Source: Spirochaetota bacterium (lineage in GTDB: Bacteria; Spirochaetota; UBA4802; UBA5550). Taken from it: DNA of 48,368 bases. Below, piece by piece: positions 40,141 to 48,270 of this stretch. Every line of letters starts with the position of its first letter. Within the stretch, counting starts at the first letter, position 1. The notes under the pieces are model-generated. The model did not search any database and was not told where the DNA came from. It was given only the letters and a program-made list of their open reading frames with translations. The translations under genes and the position numbers were made by a program. The DNA lies in NCBI GenBank assembly GCA_016929135.1, contig JAFGJK010000070.1:1-48368 (forward strand), written 5' to 3'.

Positions 40141-41817
40141 ATGAAAAACATGCCATGGCACAAGTCCTATGTGCCGGGGGTCCCGGCATCCATTGACTAC
40201 GAGAGGATAACCATGCCTGAAGCGCTCAGGAGTTCAGCCCGGCGCCACCCTGACAATGCCGCGCTCATCATGATGGGGAATGCCATATCCTTCGCCCAGC
40301 TGGACGGCTACGTCGACCGCTTCGCCGCGGCGCTGGCCGAGCTGGGCGTCGGCAAGGGGGACACCGTGGCGCTGATACTCCCCAACATACCGCAGATGGT
40401 CATCGCCACCTACGCACTGTTCCGCCTGGGAGCCGTCGCGGTGATGAACAATCCTCTCTACACGGAGCGGGAGCTGGAGCATAATCTGGCCGATTCCGGG
40501 GCGAAAACCGCCATATGCCTTGATTTCTTCGTCCCCCGTGTCCTCGCCCTGCGGGAGAAAACAGGGGTTGCCGCCGTCATCACCTGCCACATGAGGGATT
40601 TCATACCCTCCGCGGAGACGAAGATGCAGAAGGACCACTACAACCTGCACATGGAGATCGCGCCCCAGGAGGGGTTGTTTGAATTCATGGATCTCCTGAA
40701 GGGGGCCCCCGCCGCACCGCCTGCGGTCCAGGTGGGATTCGACGACCTGGCCGCCCTCATGTACACCGGCGGAACGACGGGCGTCTCAAAGGCGGTCATG
40801 CTGAGTCACGGAAACTCCAGCATCAGCGTCCAGCAGTTCAGGGCCTGGCTCTTCGACCTGGAGGAAGGGAAGGAGCGGGTACTGGCGGTGCTCCCGTTTT
40901 TTCATGTGGCCGGGTACACCGACATCATGAACCAGTGCATCTACCGCGGATTTACCGCCATACTTGTCCCGAGGCCCGACGCGGCGATCATCCACACCAT
41001 GATCCGGGAGTACCGGCCAACGGTCTTCGGTGCAGTCCCCACCCTCTATGTGGGTCTCATGAACCACCCGGAGTTCAGGAATACAGATTTTTCCTTCATC
41101 AAAGGGTGCCTGTCCGGGGCGGCGCCCATGGCGATGGAGACGCTGCGGGCCTGGGAGGCCGTGGTGGGGACGCCGATCATCGAGCTCTACGGCCTAACCG
41201 AGACCACGGCCATATGCCACTTCAACCCCTGGCGCGGCACCGCCAAGGTGGGCAGCGTCGGCGTCCCCGTGCCGGACACCGAGTGCCGCATCGTGGACCT
41301 GGAGACCGGCCAGACAGACCTCCCCTTCAGCCAGCCCGGGGAGGTGATAGTGCGGGGACCGCAGGTATGCGGCGGTTACTACGGGAAACCCGAGGAAACG
41401 ATGCAGTCACTGCGCGACGGGTGGCTCTACACGGGCGACATCGGCTACATGGACGACCAGGGGTACCTCTTCATCGTCGACCGGAAGAAAGACCTCATCA
41501 TCGCGGGGGGATACAACATCTACCCGCGCGAGATCGACGAGGTCCTCTACGAGCATCCCAAGGTCAAGGACGCCTGTTCCTTCGGGATACCGGATTCGTA
41601 CCGCGGCGAGACGGTCAAGGCAGTCGTCGTGCTGAAGCCGGACGAGAGCGCCACGGAGAAGGAGATGGAGGATTTCTGCCGGGAGCGCCTCTCGGCCTAC
41701 AAGGTGCCGAAGCAATTCGAATTCCGGGAGCAGCTCCCCCTGTCGGCCACCGGAAAGATTCTTCGGCGGGTTCTGCGCGATGAGGCGATGGCAGAGATGA
41801 ACGCGGCCGGGAAGTGA
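40141..41817 (+). CDS. Acyl-CoA ligase (AMP-forming), long-chain type
   Basis: This 558-residue adenylate-forming enzyme has the P-loop-like motif MYTGGTTGVSKAVMLSHGN (about residues 206-224), LYGLTETTAICHF (about 350), the hinge YTGDIGYMDDQGYLFIVDRK (about 432-451) and the catalytic C-terminal lysine in LPLSATGKILRR. It activates a carboxylic acid with ATP and CoA; length and motifs fit fatty-acid-type ligases, but chain length cannot be read. ATG 40141 follows GGGGGAA. It sits between the crotonase and the acyl-CoA dehydrogenase, so it probably supplies the acyl-CoA for both. Confidence 0.92.
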   Translation: MKNMPWHKSYVPGVPASIDYERITMPEALRSSARRHPDNAALIMMGNAISFAQLDGYVDRFAAALAELGVGKGDTVALILPNIPQMVIATYALFRLGAVAVMNNPLYTERELEHNLADSGAKTAICLDFFVPRVLALREKTGVAAVITCHMRDFIPSAETKMQKDHYNLHMEIAPQEGLFEFMDLLKGAPAAPPAVQVGFDDLAALMYTGGTTGVSKAVMLSHGNSSISVQQFRAWLFDLEEGKERVLAVLPFFHVAGYTDIMNQCIYRGFTAILVPRPDAAIIHTMIREYRPTVFGAVPTLYVGLMNHPEFRNTDFSFIKGCLSGAAPMAMETLRAWEAVVGTPIIELYGLTETTAICHFNPWRGTAKVGSVGVPVPDTECRIVDLETGQTDLPFSQPGEVIVRGPQVCGGYYGKPEETMQSLRDGWLYTGDIGYMDDQGYLFIVDRKKDLIIAGGYNIYPREIDEVLYEHPKVKDACSFGIPDSYRGETVKAVVVLKPDESATEKEMEDFCRERLSAYKVPKQFEFREQLPLSATGKILRRVLRDEAMAEMNAAGK

Positions 41818-41864
41818 CACGGAAAGGGCACAGGGCCAGACACCACACACAGAGGAAGGAGAGA

Positions 41865-43670
41865 ATGGAAACTCAATTCATCAGCGAGAGGAATTTGAAA
41901 TTCATGCTGTACGAGGTCTTCGACGCGGAGTCGCTGCTGCGGTATCCCTATTTCTCGGAACACAGCCGGGAAACCATCGACATGATGCTGGAAACGGCCA
42001 TGAAGATAGGGAAGGAACGGCTGCGGCCGCACTACGAGGAAATGGACAGGAATCCCCCGCGCTACGACGGCAAAACGGTGAAGGTGCATCCCATGGTGCG
42101 TTCCTTCATGAAGGAGAGCGGCGACGGGGGATGGATCTCAATCTTCGCCCCCTTCGAGCAGGGTGGGCAGCAGATGCCCCTGTTGGCGGGCTTCCTGCCC
42201 ACCTTCATCTTCAATGCCGCCAACTATTCCGCCAGCGTCTATCCCGGGCTCAGCACCGGAGCGGCGCACCTCATCTCCTCCTTCGGGACCGAGGAGCTCC
42301 GGAAGGCCTACATACCGAAGCTCTATTCCGGCGAATGGCAGGGGACCATGGCGCTCACGGAGCCCCAGGCGGGGAGTTCCCTCGCCGACATCACCACCAC
42401 CGCCACGCCGACCGATGACGGATCCTATCTCATACGGGGTCAGAAGATATTCATCTCCGCCGGCGATCACGACTGCGCGGAGAACGTGATCCATCTGCTC
42501 CTCGGTAGGATCCAGGGGGCGCCGGCCGGCCTGAAGGGTTTATCGCTCTTCCTGGTACCGAAGAACCGCATCGACGGAGGCGGGAAGCTCGTGGCGAACG
42601 ACGTCACCACCGCGGGGATATACCACAAGATGGGATACCGGGGCGCCCCCATCACGCAGCTCGCCTTCGGTGACGGCGACGACTGCCGCGGATTTCTCGT
42701 GGGCGAGCCGAACAGGGGGCTCTCCTACATGCTCCAGATGATGAACGAGGCCAGGCTCTCCGTGGGATTCGCCGCCACTGCCATCGCGTCGGCCGCCTAT
42801 TACAGCGCGCTGGGGTACGCGGATGAGCGCCCCCAGGGGAGACCAATAACATCGAAGGACCCCCAGTCGCCCCAGATACCCATCATACAGCACGCCGATG
42901 TCAAGCGGATGCTCCTTTTCCAGCGTGCGGTCATCGAGGGATCCCTGTCGCTCCTCATGCAGTGCACGAAGTATGCCGACCTCGAGATAGTCTGTACCGG
43001 CGTGGAGAAGGAGAAATACAAGCTTCTCCTGGACCTTCTGACGCCGGTGGCCAAGACCTATCCCTCGGAGACGGGCATCCTCTCGGTGAGCCAGGCGCTC
43101 CAGTGCCTCGGGGGCTACGGCTACTGCGACGATTTTCCTGTTGAGCAGTATTACCGGGACATGCGCATCCACCCCATCCACGAGGGGACCACCGGCATCC
43201 AGAGCCTCACCCTGCTGGGAAGGAACGTTACCATGAAAAACGGAAAGGCCTTCCAGCTCTTCCTGGCGGAGGCGGAGACCGCCATGGAGGACGCCGAGAC
43301 CATCCCCGAGCTCGCCTCCTTCGCGGGGGAGCTACGCCGGGCCGTCGAGACGCTGAAGACCGTAACGAACAGCCTGATCGGTCTTGCGATCAAGGGGAAC
43401 ATCGATCTCTTCCTCGCCGACGCGACACTCTACATGGAGATGTTCGGCATACTTGCGGTGGCGTGGCAGTGGCTGCTGCAGGCCACCGTCATCTCGAAGG
43501 CCCTGGCGAAGGGAACGGCGGGGGTGGACAGTACCTTCTACGGGGGGAAGATGTACGCCTTCCGCTATTTCTTCGGCTACGAGCTCCCCAGGATCGAGGG
43601 GCTCGCCAGGCGGCTCATGAACGCCGACGGACTGACCGTGGAGATGCCGGGAGAGCTGTTCCGCGATTGA
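41865..43670 (+). CDS. Acyl-CoA dehydrogenase with extended C-terminal domain
   Basis: This 601-residue flavoenzyme belongs to the long acyl-CoA dehydrogenases with an extra C-terminal helical domain. The FAD/substrate region includes MALTEPQAGSSLADITTTAT (about residues 163-182) and KIFISAGDHD. The helical domain includes MLQMMNEARLSVGFAATAIA and LGGYGYCDDFPVEQYYRDMR. IHPIHEGTTGIQSL holds the glutamate expected to act as base. It oxidises an acyl-CoA to the 2-enoyl-CoA using an electron-transfer flavoprotein that is not encoded here. ATG 41865 follows GGAAGGAG. Last gene of the TetR-led operon; no clear terminator follows. Confidence 0.92.
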   Translation: METQFISERNLKFMLYEVFDAESLLRYPYFSEHSRETIDMMLETAMKIGKERLRPHYEEMDRNPPRYDGKTVKVHPMVRSFMKESGDGGWISIFAPFEQGGQQMPLLAGFLPTFIFNAANYSASVYPGLSTGAAHLISSFGTEELRKAYIPKLYSGEWQGTMALTEPQAGSSLADITTTATPTDDGSYLIRGQKIFISAGDHDCAENVIHLLLGRIQGAPAGLKGLSLFLVPKNRIDGGGKLVANDVTTAGIYHKMGYRGAPITQLAFGDGDDCRGFLVGEPNRGLSYMLQMMNEARLSVGFAATAIASAAYYSALGYADERPQGRPITSKDPQSPQIPIIQHADVKRMLLFQRAVIEGSLSLLMQCTKYADLEIVCTGVEKEKYKLLLDLLTPVAKTYPSETGILSVSQALQCLGGYGYCDDFPVEQYYRDMRIHPIHEGTTGIQSLTLLGRNVTMKNGKAFQLFLAEAETAMEDAETIPELASFAGELRRAVETLKTVTNSLIGLAIKGNIDLFLADATLYMEMFGILAVAWQWLLQATVISKALAKGTAGVDSTFYGGKMYAFRYFFGYELPRIEGLARRLMNADGLTVEMPGELFRD

Positions 43671-43849
43671 GGGGATCCCGATACTCGGCCGATATCACCA
43701 CAACCGCAATGACTTACCGTCTCGCCGGTGAGCGTTGTGTTCCCCCGGAGGGCAAGGAGCTGGTGGACATTGAACGTCGCAGATCGATAGGTGCCCCCAT
43801 TATATTATCCGATTCCCCGTCATTTCATTCTTGACAATGTGAAAACGTT

Positions 43850-44341
43850 ATGCAATCAGATGACCAGACACTGATACAGCACCTCGCGCGCCGCGGTGCG
43901 CTGATTGCGGGCATCGTCCCGAACCGCGAAAAGGGGCCCATGAACATCCTCGATTACGTGCAGAACGTCCAGGCGAAACAGTACAAGTCCGGGGACATCG
44001 TCTTCTCCCAGGGGGAGAAATGCGACGGCAAGATGTACTTCATATTCACCGGCGAGATATCGGTGATAAAGAAGCACGAGAACAGCGAGCAGGTGATACG
44101 TAAGATCTATCCCGGGGAGTTTTTCGGGGAGATGGCGCTCATCAGCTCCGAGCCCAGGGCCGCGACGATCAAGGTGACCTCGAAGGAATCGCGGCTGGGG
44201 ATCATCGACGAGGCGATCTTCTACAAGCTTGCGAAAAACAGCCCCGAGTTCCTCTTCGCGCTGCTCAAGGCAACGATCAGCCGGATGTGCGAGTTGGACA
44301 GCAGCCTGGACAGGCTCAGGGACGGCTCGGCCGAGGAATAG
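43850..44341 (+). CDS. Small cyclic-nucleotide-binding-domain protein
   Basis: This 163-residue protein is essentially one cNMP-binding barrel with a canonical phosphate-binding cassette: PGEFFGEMALISSEPRAATIKV, quoted here as FFGEMALI and PRAATIKV (about residues 86-107). Glutamate and arginine that hold the cyclic phosphate are both present, so real cAMP or cGMP binding is likely. No DNA-binding or catalytic domain follows; it should act by protein contact. The start is uncertain: ATG 43850 has no ribosome-binding site and lies next to a TTGACA, while ATG 43940 (133 residues, beginning MNILDYVQNVQ) follows AAGGGG. Confidence 0.85.
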   Translation: MQSDDQTLIQHLARRGALIAGIVPNREKGPMNILDYVQNVQAKQYKSGDIVFSQGEKCDGKMYFIFTGEISVIKKHENSEQVIRKIYPGEFFGEMALISSEPRAATIKVTSKESRLGIIDEAIFYKLAKNSPEFLFALLKATISRMCELDSSLDRLRDGSAEE

Positions 44342-44378
44342 GCGGAAAACGGCGCATCGTGAGGCCCCGCAGGTGTCA

Positions 44379-44417
44379 CCCCACTGAAACGTTCGGCGGC
44401 GCCGTTTTCGAGTGGGG
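44379..44417 (+). other. Imperfect stem-loop between convergent genes
   Basis: CCCCACT (44379-44385) pairs with AGTGGGG (44411-44417), and AAACG (44387-44391) with CGTTT (44403-44407), around an 11-base GC-rich loop. It lies between the stop of the cNMP-binding gene and the stop of the YjfB-like gene and may act as a two-way transcript end, although there is no T-tract. Confidence 0.35.
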
Positions 44418-44513
44418 CGCCCTCGTCAGCAGGACATGCCGCCCGGAGGCTCAGGGTCAAAGGGAAGGGGGAAAGGCGGGATCCATTCCGCTCGAGGGAG
44501 GGGTATTCGCCCG

Positions 44514-44696
44514 TCACGCTTCGACGTCGATATTGCCGCCGATACCGGTGGTCTCGGACACCCGTTCCGCGACGTTCACCTTCAGCATCTTCTCCTGGAG
44601 GTCCATCCCGGTGGCGACGATGCCCTTCAGCATGTCGTTCATCCTCTGGATCCCCTCGGTTATGGACTGCTGTTGATTCACTGCCACTGTGTTCAT
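44514..44696 (-). CDS. Small YjfB-like (putative motility-associated) protein
   Basis: This 60-residue protein has a polar N-terminus (MNTVAVNQQQSITEGIQRMN) and a helix containing VATGMDLQEKMLKVNVAE, which resembles the LLKKAMDLQ-type helix of YjfB proteins, a small family linked to motility. The match is short and judged by eye. A very good ribosome-binding site (AAGGAGGG) fixes the start at 44696 and supports expression despite the small size. A GCCGATA matching a sigma-28 (flagellar) -10 lies 40 bases upstream, which agrees with a motility link. Confidence 0.6.
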   Translation of the reverse strand: MNTVAVNQQQSITEGIQRMNDMLKGIVATGMDLQEKMLKVNVAERVSETTGIGGNIDVEA

Positions 44697-44735
44697 AGAC
44701 CCTCCTTCCGTGCGACACTGGTCTGTATCTATAGG

Positions 44736-44742
44736 TATCGGC
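44736..44742 (-). promoter_or_regulatory. Possible sigma-28 -10 element
   Basis: GCCGATA read on the minus strand matches the first seven bases of the sigma-28 -10 consensus GCCGATAA. The -35 region at the expected distance matches TAAA poorly. The position upstream of a YjfB-like gene makes it worth noting. Confidence 0.35.
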
Positions 44743-44796
44743 AAGAGGTGATGGGGAGATAAGCATTTTTTCGATGTTACTGCGTCATTTCCTTGA

Positions 44797-45127
44797 TCAT
44801 CCTGTTTTCCCCCTGCTTTTTTCGGTGCCCCCTATGGTTGTGTCTTCACGATAAACATCCGGATCCATCAGATTGTTCCTCAACAGGTAGACCGCGTCGA
44901 CAGAGGGAATGTCCGGCGAATACAGGAATACATCGTACGCCTGATCAAATGTCGGGTATGGATGTTGAAATGAGAGTAAACGGGATCACGACGGCGCTGC
45001 CGGCCGCAATGAACAGCGACATGGCGATGGTGCTGACGGGATAATTGCACACTGAAATAGTCTCAATATGCGAATGATTTCTCATTTTGCGATACGAGTG
45101 GATTGCCAACGATTCAGATTGATCCAC
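44797..45127 (-). pseudogene. Possible frameshifted membrane-protein remnant
   Basis: On the minus strand a frame from 45127 gives a short leader, a hydrophobic segment (TIAMSLFIAAGSAVVIPFTL) and then a stop at about 44945. Shifting by one base just upstream of that stop continues as a protein-like acidic tail (FDQAYDVFLYSPDIPSVD, VYLLRNNLMDPDVY) ending at 44797. The tail frame has no start of its own and is closed upstream by TGA. A single-base lesion in one small membrane-anchored protein would explain both pieces. No family is recognised. Confidence 0.3.
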
Positions 45128-45796
45128 TTATTCTGGTAATGTCCACAAATCATACCTTTTCTTGGACAATTATTCAAAAAATATCCAATTAATTCGCAAC
45201 CCTTCACTCACCATGTTTTTTATAACCTGGAACGAATCTTGCAATTAAATCTACCAATGCTCAATGGGTACGTTCATGAAGAAATAATCAGGCGGGTTTT
45301 CCTGCAGTTATGTTTTTCAACCCTATCCCGCCTCGGAGACAAACCGAGTGCCTTGATAAAACCTGAGGAGAGTCCGTCTCCGGGGAGTGAATGCATGCAA
45401 TGTATGATGTCGCGAGGAATCGGATCATGGTTATTATATACGCAGCATATCCGGCCCCAACCGGATCCCCCCCCTCCGTCCCGGGGGGAACAGCATGAAA
45501 CCGAGAGACGCAGAAACATACCGGCGTATGTCGTCACAATCGCCAGTATCAACACCGGCTCCTGCCTCCCCCCCACGGGGCTTTCATCTCTCCCGCCCGG
45601 TCGCGTGACTGCCGCAACCCGGGTATCCTTTCACACCACAGCTGCTATCGCGCCTCCTGGTGGATAAAATGTCTGTAGATGGCACAAATGAAGGAAAAGC
45701 ATCCCCCCCCCTGTTTATTTTGTCCCCCCGGGCGGTGTGGATCAACCTATCGACAGATGGGGCATGAGGTTACGAAATTTAATGAAGGTGGTAACT
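45128..45796 (+). other. Gene-poor intergenic stretch
   Basis: I see no supported gene. The left half is AT-rich. The right half contains long C-runs and a 142-codon frame (45239-45667) that is proline- and arginine-rich with no ribosome-binding site or domain, so I leave it uncalled. Together with the remnant to its left and the pseudogene to its right, the stretch looks like decaying or rearranged DNA. Confidence 0.4.
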
Positions 45797-46336
45797 ATGA
45801 AAAAAACCCTCGAGACGATCATCCTTGTGACCATAATGGCTCTCTTCGCCTCCTGCACGTCCATCCAGGAACAGTGCAGGGAGTATCCCACCGCCCGAAT
45901 CTACTATAAAAACCTCGCCAAGTACAAGAGCTACCTGGACCAGCGCAAGGCCAGAAGCGCCGCGATAATTCCGGTGGGCCTATATAAAAGAAACGAGGTG
46001 ATGACCGAGGAAGAGGTAGGATGGGACTATGCCAAAGAGAGCGATTATGAAATATACACCATACGGCTGAGCAGGAATTTCAGCCTCACCCTCCTGACCG
46101 TGATCGGAGTATTATACCGCTACAAGGAAATCAATACGATAAGGCACAAGGCCTACTTCTACCGGGAGGTCCCCCTGGGATACAGCAGGTTCCACTATCA
46201 CTTCACCGGCGGTATCGTCAATATCTACGTCGATAAGCAGAGGAACCTCCTGGTGATGCACTGCAACAACACGGGACAGGATTATTACATCATCGGCTAT
46301 GTGGATAGATGGAAGGCCAGCAGGAGGCTGTTTTAA
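45797..46336 (+). CDS. Lipoprotein of unknown function (first of a tandem pair)
   Basis: This 179-residue protein begins with a lipoprotein signal: MKKTLETIILVTIMALFASC, with the lipobox cysteine at residue 20. The mature part is rich in tyrosine, arginine and lysine (YYKNLAKYKSYLDQRKARS) and ends YYIIGYVDRWKASRRLF. I recognise no family. The C-terminal pattern GYVxRxKxxxRLF recurs in the next gene, so the two are probably related copies. ATG 45797 is preferred because it starts the signal peptide and follows AAGGTGG. The stop overlaps the next start (TAATG). Confidence 0.75.
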   Translation: MKKTLETIILVTIMALFASCTSIQEQCREYPTARIYYKNLAKYKSYLDQRKARSAAIIPVGLYKRNEVMTEEEVGWDYAKESDYEIYTIRLSRNFSLTLLTVIGVLYRYKEINTIRHKAYFYREVPLGYSRFHYHFTGGIVNIYVDKQRNLLVMHCNNTGQDYYIIGYVDRWKASRRLF

Positions 46337-46884
46337 TGGAACTGTGCACCTTCAGGTCACGTCTTTGCGCCACGAGAATACAACCTGTTGTGATTGCGGC
46401 GATCGTATCCCTCTCCACGGTCCTGATCCACGGCGGGTGCTACAATTTCGCCTATGTCCGGGGTACCGGATCTCAGGGCAGCCTGTCGCACTATGCGGCC
46501 CTGCTGAACAGAAACCGTGCCAGGGCGATGGCAATGGTCTATCAGGAATTCAAGATGCGCACGGTGCCGAGCCGGGGGAATGGCTGGGAGTATTTTAGAA
46601 CCACCTCCTGGGAGGGCTACGCCCTCTTCATAAAAAATCCCTCCATGGAGATCGAGGAGGTACGGGCGTCGGTGCGGAAACGGATCGGCGCACAGGAATA
46701 CGAGGTGCAGTACTATTACAAGGACGTGTACGGCATGGTGTACAACTTCATCGAGGAGGGATACGGCAGGGCGGTGATCGACACGCGGAGACGGATGATA
46801 CTGGTGGAGGCGCCCAACGGCCCCGAGAAGAACATTATGGTCGGTTACGTCACCAGGCCCAAGGGGCCGGGGAGGCTGTTTTGA
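46336..46884 (+). CDS. Lipoprotein-like protein of unknown function (second of a tandem pair)
   Basis: This 182-residue protein has an N-terminal hydrophobic segment (VVIAAIVSLSTVLIHGGC) ending in a likely lipobox cysteine at about residue 35, after a longer-than-usual basic leader. The mature part includes YAALLNRNRARAMAMVYQEF, YYYKDVYGMVYNFIEEGYG and the ending MVGYVTRPKGPGRLF, which parallels the upstream protein. No family is recognised. The ATG overlaps the upstream stop by one base, and its ribosome-binding site AGGAGG is embedded in the RRL codons of the preceding gene, so the two are translationally coupled. Confidence 0.72.
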   Translation: MELCTFRSRLCATRIQPVVIAAIVSLSTVLIHGGCYNFAYVRGTGSQGSLSHYAALLNRNRARAMAMVYQEFKMRTVPSRGNGWEYFRTTSWEGYALFIKNPSMEIEEVRASVRKRIGAQEYEVQYYYKDVYGMVYNFIEEGYGRAVIDTRRRMILVEAPNGPEKNIMVGYVTRPKGPGRLF

Positions 46885-46938
46885 AGATCCCTACATCCGA
46901 TTCTTCCATGATGGGGATGCGGTAGTAAGGAGGTCTCC

Positions 46939-47422
46939 ACGAAAAAGATACTGTTGAGCGTCGCGTCGGTCCTTGTGGTCCTGCCGCTGACCTTCTTCGA
47001 TTACGGGACTCTGGAGGGATGATGCTTCTGCCGGCGTCGGGGGTCGACACGGGTATAATCCCGGAGAGAATGTCCGAGCTGTATATCTACAAGGTGGGGG
47101 GACCTATTATGCCACGGTGGCCTGGCCTATCTATGACATGTATGAAGACATCTATCTGCCTTCCGACGTGCAGTGCAAGATGTTCAACTCCAAGAGCAAC
47201 AATATCGGCACCGTTTCCGATGCCGGGGCCAACGGAACCATGGCACATGACTATGCCACGACCAGCAGCTACAATCAAACATGGGTCGGCCATTTGTTAC
47301 AATCGGAACTGACGATGTCCGCTTTTAAGGCAGGTACGACCTATTACGTGAACGTCATTCTGAAGGAGAGTACCGGGTACAAGTCGGTCTAAAGGGTGAA
47401 GCAGTTCACCACCGCGGAGTGA
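46939..47422 (+). pseudogene. Broken gene for a small exported protein
   Basis: A strong ribosome-binding site AGGAGG (46930-46934 region) is followed at the right distance by ACG instead of ATG, then KKILLSVASVLVVLPLTFF, a clear signal peptide. The frame stops at TGA 47020-47022. One base out of frame it continues without break (DDASAGVGGRHGYNP, then TYYATVAWPIYDMYEDIY, ending KESTGYKSV) to TAA 47390-47392, after which the same frame still reads RVKQFTTAE before TGA at 47420. So the gene seems to have lost its start, gained a one-base shift and an internal stop. Original length would be about 160 residues. No family is recognised. Assembly error cannot be excluded for any single lesion. Confidence 0.7.
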
Positions 47423-47508
47423 CCGTCGATGGTGCGAAAAGGAATATTAGGGATAAGCGTGGAGGTAGCTCCGAACTATCCTGATATATATTACCGTGGA
47501 GGTTTGTT

Positions 47509-48192
47509 ATGAAACGATTCGTGATTCCGTGTTTGCTGGTGTCGCTGGTTCTGCCGGCGGCGGGGGCCTTTGCCCGCGAGGGGCTCTACCTGGGGGCCGG
47601 GTTCGGCTACAATGACATCACCGGCGGTGTCAACGGGGACTATCGGGAGCAGGTATACTATCTTCACAGCATGACTGGTTATGCCTCATCGAAAGACATG
47701 GTGCCCCTGACGATTGCGGCACGCCTGCAGTACAATTTCCTGCCCTATCTTTTTGTGAGGAGCGGATTCAATTATACCTTTGCCACCGAGGGGAGGATAC
47801 ATTATTTAACATACACCGCAACCAACAAGTACAACTTTTCGTCGTGGGAAATCCCCCTCACCCTGGGGCTGAGCCTCGATGTCCTCGACGGGAGGGCATG
47901 CCTGTACCTGGGGCTGGGCGCAAGTTACGGGCACGCCGTACTCACCGAGACCGATTATGCCAACGGGATCAAGCAACAAAAAATGCGTTTCGGATACTCC
48001 GGCTTCGGACCCCATGTCCTGGCCGGTATGGATATCTTTATCACCGATTCCCTGGGGATTTACCTGGAATTTCAGATGACCGCAAATCACGGCATGGTGG
48101 ACCACAGTTATACTTCGCCAGTTCGGATTGCGTATGACGTAAACGCCGGCGGCATGTTCTACCGCTGCGGCGTGGTGTACAAGATACAGTAG
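47509..48192 (+). CDS. Outer-membrane beta-barrel protein
   Basis: This 227-residue protein has a signal peptide (MKRFVIPCLLVSLVLPAAGA, cleavage probably after AFA at residue 22). Alternating hydrophobic/aromatic strands typical of a small porin-like barrel follow: GLYLGAGFGYNDI, LTIAARLQYNFLPYLFVRSG, EIPLTLGLSLDV, ACLYLGLGASYG and GIYLEFQMTANHG. It ends in a strand with MFYRCGVVYKIQ. It should sit in the outer membrane; whether it is a pore or adhesin cannot be read. GTGGAGG precedes the ATG. It follows the pseudogene and two lipoproteins, which together form a cell-envelope block. Confidence 0.82.
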   Translation: MKRFVIPCLLVSLVLPAAGAFAREGLYLGAGFGYNDITGGVNGDYREQVYYLHSMTGYASSKDMVPLTIAARLQYNFLPYLFVRSGFNYTFATEGRIHYLTYTATNKYNFSSWEIPLTLGLSLDVLDGRACLYLGLGASYGHAVLTETDYANGIKQQKMRFGYSGFGPHVLAGMDIFITDSLGIYLEFQMTANHGMVDHSYTSPVRIAYDVNAGGMFYRCGVVYKIQ

Positions 48193-48206
48193 GGGAACGG
48201 CCCTGT

Positions 48207-48270
48207 CCGGCGGCGCGGCGACGATGCCCCGCATGGGCCCCGCCGCCGGCAACCCCTTCTTCGTTCTTTT
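48207..48270 (+). terminator. Possible terminator after the beta-barrel gene
   Basis: CCGGCGGCG (48207-48215) pairs perfectly with CGCCGCCGG (48241-48249) around a 25-base loop, followed within a few bases by a T-rich run ending in TTTT at 48270. The large loop weakens the call. The last 100 bases of the window are AT-rich and hold no gene I can support. Confidence 0.45.

Noticed and set aside
45391..45402. ATGCATGCAA as a second copy of the LacI palindrome
   Set aside because: It matches only the inner part of the 16-bp site and is not symmetrical over the full length.
45239..45667. 142-codon frame in the gene-poor stretch
   Set aside because: Proline- and arginine-rich with no start signal or recognisable feature.
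47020..47022. In-frame TGA in the broken exported-protein gene as a selenocysteine codon
   Set aside because: The downstream protein-like frame is shifted by one base, so reading through TGA would not restore it.
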